Below, in pieces: positions 57,100 to 64,000 of a stretch of DNA of 64,000 bases. Each line of letters opens with the position of its first letter. Position 1 is the first letter of the stretch. A model generated the notes under the pieces. It was not told the DNA's origin and searched no databases. It saw only the letters and a program-made list of their open reading frames with translations. The position numbers were made by a program, and so were the translations under genes. Origin of the DNA: Macrococcoides canis (GTDB lineage: Bacteria > Bacillota > Bacilli > Staphylococcales > Staphylococcaceae); NCBI RefSeq assembly GCF_002119805.1, contig NZ_CP021059.1, forward strand, positions 1,674,001 to 1,738,000, written 5' to 3'.

Positions 57100-58545
57100 T
57101 TATCCCTCCTGTTGCTCAGCTAGAACACGCACTGTTCGTCTAGCTTCATCTATAAGTTCCATTATTCCGTTATCCAGATAATTGACACCTGACGTCTTCT
57201 GTCCTAGCATGAAGAATGTTGGCATCACACCATGTTTCCCAATGACCTGGTTATCGATCGGTGTTACATAGAAGCCTCCATCCGGATGTTCAATGAGCAG
57301 CTCCTGATTCACAAGGTTTTCAATCAAAGGATTCGGTTCTGTTGCATCCTTGTATGCTTTTGCTGGACCAGTCGCATTAAACACATAATGCACGCGCAGT
57401 TCCTTATCTTTCATATGGATGCGAAACTTATTATATTTATATTCGATATCTGTTATACCGCTGTAAATCTCAACACGCCCACTTGAAAGGGCCTCCAGCA
57501 GTTCCTCTGCAGTTCCTTCAGGCATCGGATTCGCATAATCAGCAAGTATCGGTGCATACTGTCTGCGATATACTGCTTTATCCTCACGTGTCATAAACGG
57601 CCAGATATATGATGCAATATGGACAATTTCAAGAACGACCGACTGCATCAATCCCACTTCTTCCGGATGACTCAAGTCGAAGTTTAATGCACGCACCGGG
57701 TTCGAGCGATTGATGCGCAGCTTCTCAAGATCAATACCGAGTCTGTCAAACTCCTTCTTAAATCTATCCACTAATTCCTCTAAAGGAATATAACCTTGAT
57801 GCGCCGCTTTTATTTTCTCAAGCTTCTTATGCGTGATGGATTTGAACTTGATTTCCTGCATCCTACCGCGTACGGACTGCACTTTACCATCACGGCTGAT
57901 GAGCGCTAATTTATTCGTGCTATGTGCAATGAAATATCGGACGATATCGACGCTTGAGAGCCCGGTCCCGATAACCGCATAATCTTTGTTCGGCTCAATC
58001 TCTATATTATGCAATGGGTACGGCCATTTATAATAGCCTGGTGTGCCTTCGAGCTGATAAGGATCCATCGGCCCAAACTGACCTGGTGATAAAAATACAG
58101 CATCAAAATAATATTTCTCATCTTGCGTTGAAACGATATATTCCTGACCAATAAATTCAACATTTCTTGCATGGTCTGTTATAATAGATACGTTCTTCTT
58201 ATTCGCAAATTTCTCGAAATGTTCTTGCATGTACTTACCGAATAATTGTCGAGAATAATATCGATTGCCTGAAGCGTTCTCCGCTTCATCAAGATGGACC
58301 TCTTTGTCTACATCGCTTTTTTGGATCCAGTCGATAAAGTCCTGCTGCTTATTCGGCTTCATACTAATGAGATTACCGGGATAATTCATCAGAAGCTCTG
58401 GGTCGTCGTACTGGAATGCTCGTCCATTACCCATATATTTCTTATCATCAAAAACTGTGATCTCAGCCTTCAGTTTTTTTTCTTTTTGCAGATATTTCAG
58501 TACAGATACGCCACCGACGCCTGCACCAATTATTGCGATTCTCAT
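57100..58545 (-). CDS. FAD/NAD(P)-binding protein
   Basis: 481 aa from the ATG at 58545 (AAAGGAG 8 nt upstream). N-terminal dinucleotide fold IAIIGAGVGGVSVLKYL and a second Gly-rich loop AVIGTGLSSVDIV near the middle; resembles NAD_binding_9 proteins. Substrate unknown. Its end contains the hutG ribosome site, so the two are probably co-transcribed; a role in the hut pathway is not implied by the sequence. Confidence 0.82.
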   Translation of the reverse strand: MRIAIIGAGVGGVSVLKYLQKEKKLKAEITVFDDKKYMGNGRAFQYDDPELLMNYPGNLISMKPNKQQDFIDWIQKSDVDKEVHLDEAENASGNRYYSRQLFGKYMQEHFEKFANKKNVSIITDHARNVEFIGQEYIVSTQDEKYYFDAVFLSPGQFGPMDPYQLEGTPGYYKWPYPLHNIEIEPNKDYAVIGTGLSSVDIVRYFIAHSTNKLALISRDGKVQSVRGRMQEIKFKSITHKKLEKIKAAHQGYIPLEELVDRFKKEFDRLGIDLEKLRINRSNPVRALNFDLSHPEEVGLMQSVVLEIVHIASYIWPFMTREDKAVYRRQYAPILADYANPMPEGTAEELLEALSSGRVEIYSGITDIEYKYNKFRIHMKDKELRVHYVFNATGPAKAYKDATEPNPLIENLVNQELLIEHPDGGFYVTPIDNQVIGKHGVMPTFFMLGQKTSGVNYLDNGIMELIDEARRTVRVLAEQQEG

Positions 58546-58662
58546 GTGATCCACTCCTTTAACTATATATTATCAAAAAATGGAGAAAACAAACTTAAAG
58601 TACGTATATTTTTTATGATTATTATGAAAGATTTACAAAAAAATTAATTACGAGGTGACGAC

Positions 58663-59793
58663 ATGTTAGAAATGAATAACGTCTCAAAAGTGTATAAAGG
58701 CGGGAAAAAAGCAGTCTCAGATTTAAATATTTCAATCAAGCAAGGTGAATTTATCGCATTCATCGGTACGAGTGGATCGGGTAAAACGACAGCGATGCGT
58801 ATGATCAATCGAATGATCGAACCGACAAGCGGTACGATCACTTTAAACGGTAAGAACATTAAGGAGCTGAATCCTGTACAGCTGAGAAGAAAGATCGGCT
58901 ATGTCATTCAGCAGATCGGTCTGCTTCCTCATATGACGATACGTGATAATATCACGCTTGTTCCAAAACTTTTAAAGTGGTCAGAAGAAGAAAAGAATAA
59001 AAAGGCAGAAGAACTCATCCAGCTGGTCGATCTTCCAGTCTCTTACCTTGACCTTTACCCATCTCAATTGTCAGGGGGACAGCAGCAGCGTATCGGCGTC
59101 GTACGTGCACTTGCTGCTGATCAGGATATCATCTTGATGGATGAACCTTTCGGAGCACTGGACCCGCTCACACGTGATACATTGCAGGACTTAGTAAAGG
59201 ACCTCCAGGTGAAGTTCAATAAGACGTTCATTATGGTAACCCACGATATGGACGAAGCAATCAAACTTGCGGACCGAATCGTTATTATGAGTCACGGTGA
59301 AGTTGTCCAGCTGGATACACCGAACAATATTTTACGTCATCCAGCCAATGATTTCGTCAGAGACTTTATCGGTGAGAACCGCCTAATCCAGACGACACCG
59401 AACGTCAAGACGGTAGATGAAGCAATGGTTAAACCGATCTCGGTAACAGCTGAGAAGACCATCGGAGAAGCGATCCAGATCATGCGCGAACGTCGTGTTG
59501 ATACATTGCTTATTACAGATAACAACAACGTCCTTGTCGGTTACGTTGATATCGAAGACTTATCAGAAGCGGCGAAGAAACATTTGAGTCTCTCCAGAAT
59601 TATGAACCACAACGTCTATTTCGTGCGCTCAGGCGTCTATTTACAAGATACTGTGCGTACAATATTAAAGCGTAATATACGTGTTATCCCTGTACTGGAT
59701 AAACAAGATAAGCTGCTCGGCGTCATTACTCGTGCCAACTTAGTGGACATCGTCTATGACACTATCTGGGGCGAAGAAATCGAGGAGGGTTAA
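58663..59793 (+). CDS. opuCA: Compatible-solute (choline/betaine/carnitine) ABC importer ATPase
   Basis: 376 aa: ABC domain with Walker A GTSGSGKTT, signature LSGGQQQR and Walker B ILMDEPFGALD; a C-terminal pair of CBS domains (about 255-370) as in OpuCA/OpuAA. The CBS module senses ionic strength or nucleotides in relatives. Start of a four-gene operon OpuCA-CB-CC-CD. The family name is by architecture; which osmolyte is moved is not visible. Confidence 0.95.
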   Translation: MLEMNNVSKVYKGGKKAVSDLNISIKQGEFIAFIGTSGSGKTTAMRMINRMIEPTSGTITLNGKNIKELNPVQLRRKIGYVIQQIGLLPHMTIRDNITLVPKLLKWSEEEKNKKAEELIQLVDLPVSYLDLYPSQLSGGQQQRIGVVRALAADQDIILMDEPFGALDPLTRDTLQDLVKDLQVKFNKTFIMVTHDMDEAIKLADRIVIMSHGEVVQLDTPNNILRHPANDFVRDFIGENRLIQTTPNVKTVDEAMVKPISVTAEKTIGEAIQIMRERRVDTLLITDNNNVLVGYVDIEDLSEAAKKHLSLSRIMNHNVYFVRSGVYLQDTVRTILKRNIRVIPVLDKQDKLLGVITRANLVDIVYDTIWGEEIEEG

Positions 59794-59794
59794 T

Positions 59795-60439
59795 ATGCTG
59801 ACATTCTTACAGGAAAATCAGGCTGAACTACTGCAGAAGACCTGGGAGCACATCTCAATCTCACTACTAAGTTTAGTGGCAGCTATTATCGTCGCTGTAC
59901 CGCTCGGCATCGTGCTTACGAAATCCGACAAACTCGCGAAGGTCGTGCTATCTATCACGAGTGTGCTGCAGACCGTGCCATCACTTGCCATCCTTGCAAT
60001 GATGATTCCATTCTTCGGAATCGGTACTGTACCTGCAGTAATCGCACTGTTTCTCTATGTATTGCTGCCAATCTTAAACAATACGTATCTCGGAATTCAA
60101 TCGGTCAATAAAGATGCGAAGGAAGCCGGACGCGCGATGGGTATGACTCAAAATCAAATATTGCGCATGGTAGAACTACCGCTTGCAGTCCCTGTTATCA
60201 TGAGTGGTATACGATTGTCTGCGGTATACGCCATCAGCTGGGCAACACTCGCATCATATATCGGTGCAGGTGGCCTTGGTGACTTTATCTTTAACGGCTT
60301 AAATCTATATCAGCCGAAGCTCATCATCGCAGGTGCCGTTGTCGTTACGTTATTAGCATTAATCACGGACTTCATCCTTGCATACGTAGAAAAAATAACA
60401 ACGCCACGTGGGTTGCTCGTATCAAAGGGGGAGAAATAA
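59795..60439 (+). CDS. opuCB: Compatible-solute ABC importer permease OpuCB
   Basis: 214 aa from the ATG at 59795, 2 nt after the OpuCA stop with GAGGAGG just upstream. Six-helix permease with the loop EAGRAMGMTQNQILRMVELP, which docks on OpuCA. It pairs with the second permease OpuCD. Confidence 0.94.
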   Translation: MLTFLQENQAELLQKTWEHISISLLSLVAAIIVAVPLGIVLTKSDKLAKVVLSITSVLQTVPSLAILAMMIPFFGIGTVPAVIALFLYVLLPILNNTYLGIQSVNKDAKEAGRAMGMTQNQILRMVELPLAVPVIMSGIRLSAVYAISWATLASYIGAGGLGDFIFNGLNLYQPKLIIAGAVVVTLLALITDFILAYVEKITTPRGLLVSKGEK

Positions 60440-60440
60440 A

Positions 60441-61340
60441 ATGAAGAAATTACTGATACTTTTATCATGCTTGATACTGCTCAGTGCTTGCAGCAGTTCA
60501 AACAATAATGAAACTGTGAAGATCGCTTCAGTCTATACGACAGAAAGTCAGATTCTTGCTCATATGATCAAGATACTCGTTGAAAAAGAAACCAATCATC
60601 CAGTAGAACTGATCAACAACCTAGGTTCAGGAACAGTTGTTCACCAGGCGATGATACGCGGCGATGCGAATATTTCTTCCGCACGCTATACAGGAACGGA
60701 TCTTACAGGACCACTCGGTAAAGACCCTATCACTGACCCGGAAAAAGCAAGAAGCGTTGTAGTCAAAGGATTCCAGGATCAATTCGATCAGCATTACTTC
60801 GATTCCTATGGCTTTGAGAACACATACGCGTTTATGGTGACGAAAGCAACAGCGAAGAAATATAACTTGAAGACCGTAAGCGATATGAAGAAAGTCGCAC
60901 AAAATTTACGTACAGGCGTGGATTCTTCGTGGATGAAACGTAAAGGGGATGGCTTTGAAGCATTCAAAAAGACGTATGGCTTTGACTTCAAAGACACAAA
61001 ACCGATGCAGATCGGACTCGTCTATGAAGCGGTGAATGCCGGTAAGATGGACGTTGTCCTTGGATATACAACAGATGGACGTATTCAAAGTTATGACCTT
61101 GTCGTACTGAAAGACGATATGCAGTTCTTCCCGCCTTATGATGCAAACCCAGTGGCAACAAACGAACTGCTGAAAAAAGATCCAGAAATCAAGAAGATTC
61201 TTGAATCGATGAAAGGTCAGATTTCAACAGAACAAATGCAGAAACTCAACTATGAAGTCGACAACAACTTGAAAGAGCCGGCAGTAGTCGCTGAAGAATA
61301 CTTGAAGGCACATAACTACTTTAAAGGAGGTGCAAAATAA
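60441..61340 (+). CDS. opuCC: Compatible-solute-binding lipoprotein OpuCC
   Basis: 299 aa with a lipoprotein signal LLSCLILLSAC. The mature protein has an OpuAC-type ligand-binding fold (TTESQILAHMIKI, SSARYTGTDLTG). Anchored outside the membrane; delivers solute to OpuCB/OpuCD. ATG at 60441 after GGGGGAG; its stop overlaps the OpuCD start by 1 base. Confidence 0.94.
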   Translation: MKKLLILLSCLILLSACSSSNNNETVKIASVYTTESQILAHMIKILVEKETNHPVELINNLGSGTVVHQAMIRGDANISSARYTGTDLTGPLGKDPITDPEKARSVVVKGFQDQFDQHYFDSYGFENTYAFMVTKATAKKYNLKTVSDMKKVAQNLRTGVDSSWMKRKGDGFEAFKKTYGFDFKDTKPMQIGLVYEAVNAGKMDVVLGYTTDGRIQSYDLVVLKDDMQFFPPYDANPVATNELLKKDPEIKKILESMKGQISTEQMQKLNYEVDNNLKEPAVVAEEYLKAHNYFKGGAK

Positions 61341-62032
61341 TGGAGCAACTGAATACATTCGAACAATTTATGCGTTACTTCGATGATAACGCCGCATACG
61401 TGTTCCAGCTCTTTTTGCAGCACTTCTTAATCAGTATATACGGTGTGCTACTTGCAGCGATCGTCGGTATCCCAATCGGTATATGGATCGCCAGATATAA
61501 GCGACTCGTGACACCCGTAATTGCAATTGCGAATATTATCCAGACGATACCCGCTATCGCCCTGCTCGCATTACTTATGCTAGCGATGGGACTCGGTAAA
61601 ACGACAGTCGTTATGGCTGTATTCTTATACGCACTTCTGCCGATCATCAAGAATACGTATACAGGCATCAAAGCAGTTGATGAACATATCGTCGATGCAG
61701 GACGCGGCATGGGTATGACGAAACGCCAGCTCCTCACGATGGTAGAACTTCCACTTAGCCTATCCGTTATTATCGCAGGCATCCGCATCGCGCTCGTTAT
61801 TGCAATCGGTGTCACAGCCATCGGGTCATTTATCGGGGCTCAGAGCTTAGGAGACATCATTATCCGTGGAACAAACGCTACAGACGGTACATCAATCATC
61901 CTTGCCGGAGCACTCCCTACAGCACTGATGGCCGTCCTTGCAGACATTCTGCTCGGAATCATCGAACGTAGACTCGATCCGACGAAACGTAAGAAATTGA
62001 ATCAGGCATCGCCAAGAACTTTGAACGAGTAA
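61340..62032 (+). CDS. opuCD: Compatible-solute ABC importer permease OpuCD
   Basis: 230 aa, six-helix permease with DAGRGMGMTKRQLLTMVELP, homologous to OpuCB. Translation is coupled to OpuCC (TAATG). No terminator hairpin was seen after it before the next gene, 63 bp downstream, so read-through into the lipoprotein gene is possible. Confidence 0.94.
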   Translation: MEQLNTFEQFMRYFDDNAAYVFQLFLQHFLISIYGVLLAAIVGIPIGIWIARYKRLVTPVIAIANIIQTIPAIALLALLMLAMGLGKTTVVMAVFLYALLPIIKNTYTGIKAVDEHIVDAGRGMGMTKRQLLTMVELPLSLSVIIAGIRIALVIAIGVTAIGSFIGAQSLGDIIIRGTNATDGTSIILAGALPTALMAVLADILLGIIERRLDPTKRKKLNQASPRTLNE

Positions 62033-62095
62033 TTATTATGAACCTAAAATTAAATGTGGTATTCTAAAATTAAACAAATCATTTGGAGGCTACTT

Positions 62096-62968
62096 ATGAA
62101 ATCAAGATTATTACCCCTATTATTAGGTTCGACTTTAATCTTTGCCGCGTGCGGTCAAGAGGAGAAGCAAACAGAAGATACTAAAACCGAGGAAAAGGCG
62201 ACTGAAGAGAAGACAACTGAAACTGCTTCTGAAACTAAATCTACTGAATCAGCATCTGAAAGCAACGCATCTGAAGTTAAAGATGCAAAATCATTAGTCG
62301 AAAAAGCTCAGGAAAAAGGTAAAGATATTAAAAGTTATCATGCAAATCTTGATACACAGCTAAAATCAGGAAGCGATACGAACAATGTGAAGATGGAAAT
62401 GTCTGTGGATGATGCAGATAAGACTAAGATCAGCACTGATATGCAGAATCAATCGATGGATATGTATATATTCGATAAGAAAGTCATCATCACACAAGAT
62501 GGTCAGAACTACATCGATGCAACGAGTGTAATGGAAGATCAGGTAAAGAATCAGCTTGATCAGCTCGATTACAATTCAGCGCTTAAAACATTAGACGCCT
62601 ATAAAGATGGTGAATTTAAAGCACTAGATAATGGCTACGAAATCACGAAATCATTTAAAGGTCTAGAGGAATACAAAAAGCTCAGCGAAGCAACAGGTTC
62701 GGAGGATGCTGTTAAAGCACTTGAAGGCCAGTTAAAGGATATCGATGGTAAAGCAACAATCACATTTGATAAAGACTTAATGATGTCAAAGACGATTACT
62801 GATATTAACATGACAGTGAAAGATAAGAAGATGAACACGAAGACCACTGCAACATATGATCAGTATAATCAAGTGAATGCGATTGAAATTCCTGAAGGTG
62901 CGAAGAATGCACAATCTATCGAAGAGTTACAGAAATCACAAGAGACTTCAACTGAAAAGGCATCATAA
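62096..62968 (+). CDS. Putative lipoprotein, DUF6612-like
   Basis: 290 aa from the ATG at 62096 after TTGGAGG. Lipoprotein signal LLPLLLGSTLIFAAC, then a Thr/Glu/Ser-rich linker (residues about 22-55) and a beta-rich domain with the repeated DxxGxxT pattern seen in DUF6612-type proteins. Function unknown; it may bind a lipid or sense wall state. Its own terminator follows. Confidence 0.75.
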   Translation: MKSRLLPLLLGSTLIFAACGQEEKQTEDTKTEEKATEEKTTETASETKSTESASESNASEVKDAKSLVEKAQEKGKDIKSYHANLDTQLKSGSDTNNVKMEMSVDDADKTKISTDMQNQSMDMYIFDKKVIITQDGQNYIDATSVMEDQVKNQLDQLDYNSALKTLDAYKDGEFKALDNGYEITKSFKGLEEYKKLSEATGSEDAVKALEGQLKDIDGKATITFDKDLMMSKTITDINMTVKDKKMNTKTTATYDQYNQVNAIEIPEGAKNAQSIEELQKSQETSTEKAS

Positions 62969-62971
62969 TAA

Positions 62972-63003
62972 AATAATCCAGACGGATAATCGTCTGGATT
63001 ATT
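62972..63003. terminator. Bidirectional terminator after the lipoprotein gene
   Basis: The 13-bp stem AATAATCCAGACG/CGTCTGGATTATT with a 6-nt loop and T-run overlaps the sagB stop on the other strand. Confidence 0.92.
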
Positions 63004-63826
63004 TTTTATACGTATATGTTGTAAAGTACTTCCCTTTTAGCTTCAGCTTCTTATAATCAGCTGCGATGCTGCGCGCATTATGATGTGCCCATCTCACATC
63101 AGTTGCATATTGATGTCGTCCTGGATTAACGGGGTTAAAGCGCATACCGTATAATGTAGCCTGTGATTCATCATTTAAGAATTCTGTCTTGATGAACTTT
63201 GCCCCACCGACGATTGCTTTTTCTGGTGTATCCCAGCCGTGTCTGTATGCATATTTAGCCGCTTCATTCACAGGATCATGGTCATAAGCCCCGATACCAA
63301 AGAAATTATAATATTTCTTATCGCCTTTACCGACTCTTCCTTTAGCATCAACTGCAACACCTTTTGCGAGCTTACTTTTACCTTTACCAGTTTCAAGCAG
63401 TGCATGATTGATCAGATAAATTTCGTTAACATCATGAAGTCTTGAAGCTCTTGCGAAACTTGTTCCCTGGTTATTAAGAATACCTTTACCCTTTAGCAAC
63501 TTATTCAATGTTGCGGGATGAATCTTTTGTGTCTTACCAAGATTCAGGAACTGATAACGCTGAGCTTTGTCCTCCTTTAATTTATCGATGTTCATATATG
63601 TGTCTATCTGCTTGCGTGTGGCATCCTTCCAGACGACCCCATTAGAATGCATTGCCTGTGCTTTCATCTGTTTATCAAGTGCTGACTTATAAGTGTGTGA
63701 TACTTCAATGTGACGATTCTTTAATGCATCATCTTCTGTCTTCGCACTGATCATAAGCGCGATAAATCCTGAAATAATCGTAGCAAATAACCCCATTCCA
63801 ACTAATGATTTGTTCTTATCGTTCAT
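62999..63826 (-). CDS. sagB: Membrane-bound N-acetylglucosaminidase, SagB-like
   Basis: 275 aa. One N-terminal membrane helix (LVGMGLFATIISGFIALMI) and a glucosaminidase domain with NHALLETGKGKSKLAKG (catalytic Glu 145). SagB in S. aureus trims nascent glycan strands to set their length. Location beside the rib region fits S. aureus order. Its ATG starts 2 bp after the stop of the partial upstream gene. Confidence 0.88.
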   Translation of the reverse strand: MNDKNKSLVGMGLFATIISGFIALMISAKTEDDALKNRHIEVSHTYKSALDKQMKAQAMHSNGVVWKDATRKQIDTYMNIDKLKEDKAQRYQFLNLGKTQKIHPATLNKLLKGKGILNNQGTSFARASRLHDVNEIYLINHALLETGKGKSKLAKGVAVDAKGRVGKGDKKYYNFFGIGAYDHDPVNEAAKYAYRHGWDTPEKAIVGGAKFIKTEFLNDESQATLYGMRFNPVNPGRHQYATDVRWAHHNARSIAADYKKLKLKGKYFTTYTYKK

Positions 63827-63828
63827 CT

Positions 63829-64000
63829 CTATTTGTAACCATCAGCAAGTAGCGGCTTTCCGTCTTTGTCGACGAGCACAGTCATACCGCCACTATACCC
63901 TATCGCTGAAAATAAATATTGTACACCTGTCTGTTCATCTACTACGATATAATTACTCATCATCTTCGATTCTTTCTTTGAAGTCGCATTATAATTCTTA
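63829..64000 (-). CDS. Partial CDS, DUF6440-like small protein (continues past window)
   Basis: About 57 C-terminal codons read on the minus strand, ending TAG at 63829, including SNYIVVDEQTGVQYLFSAI and GGMTVLVDKDGKPLLADGYK. This is the DUF6440 pattern (a short beta-rich protein of unknown function). The 5' end is outside the window. The sagB start follows 2 bp later, so co-translation is likely. Confidence 0.7.
   Translation of the reverse strand, partial: KNYNATSKKESKMMSNYIVVDEQTGVQYLFSAIGYSGGMTVLVDKDGKPLLADGYK

Overview
The window is AT-rich Firmicute DNA. Gene order and protein sequences fit Staphylococcaceae. The run fhs-acsA-acuA-acuB-acuC-ccpA-aroA-murC-FtsK-ytpR/Q-pepV-leuS-ytqA/B-rot-proline dehydrogenase-ribHBAED-sagB resembles the corresponding S. 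aureus segment, as far as I recall it. Local insertions and unfamiliar repeat families point to a relative such as Macrococcus rather than S. aureus itself; genus-level placement is an inference. There are no rRNA or tRNA genes, transposases, integrases or CRISPR arrays.

Layout. 1-9 kb: end of a class A penicillin-binding protein, then one-carbon and acetate metabolism (fhs, acsA, acuABC) with the catabolite regulator ccpA and good CcpA operators at fhs and acsA/acuA. 9-30 kb: envelope and housekeeping genes (aroA, two YtxH proteins, murC, SftA-type translocase, ytpQR, thioredoxin, a lone PTS EIIC, an amino-acid ABC importer, peptidases, trmB, a pseudouridine synthase, a lipid flippase, a flavoprotein). 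30-42 kb: rhodanese, leuS under a T-box, an MFS pump, ytqAB, a Rot homologue, a hydrolase-like protein lacking its nucleophile, nitroreductase, and small enzymes. 42-50 kb: PadR/HAAS-domain pair with a paired operator, pnuC-nadR, thiT under a TPP riboswitch, proline dehydrogenase with a CcpA site in its promoter, and ribDEBAH under an FMN riboswitch with an attenuator. 50-62 kb: hut genes (hutI, hutU, putative transporter, LysR regulator, hutG), an FAD protein and the opuC compatible-solute importer. 62-64 kb: a lipoprotein, sagB and a partial gene.

Vitamin and cofactor themes recur (riboflavin, thiamine, NAD salvage), as do carbon/nitrogen catabolism genes (acetate, proline, histidine) that are plausible CcpA targets.

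The most unusual content is intergenic. (1) Three arrays of T-loop hairpins, 16 units in all, keep a 61-62 bp period although stem arms and spacers change, partly with compensatory substitutions. (2) A roughly 106-nt near-perfect hairpin occurs in two full copies with covarying arms, plus a half copy. (3) A GC-rich 41-bp tandem repeat (12.6 units) has no stop codon in any forward frame. All hairpin repeats lie in the same chromosomal orientation.
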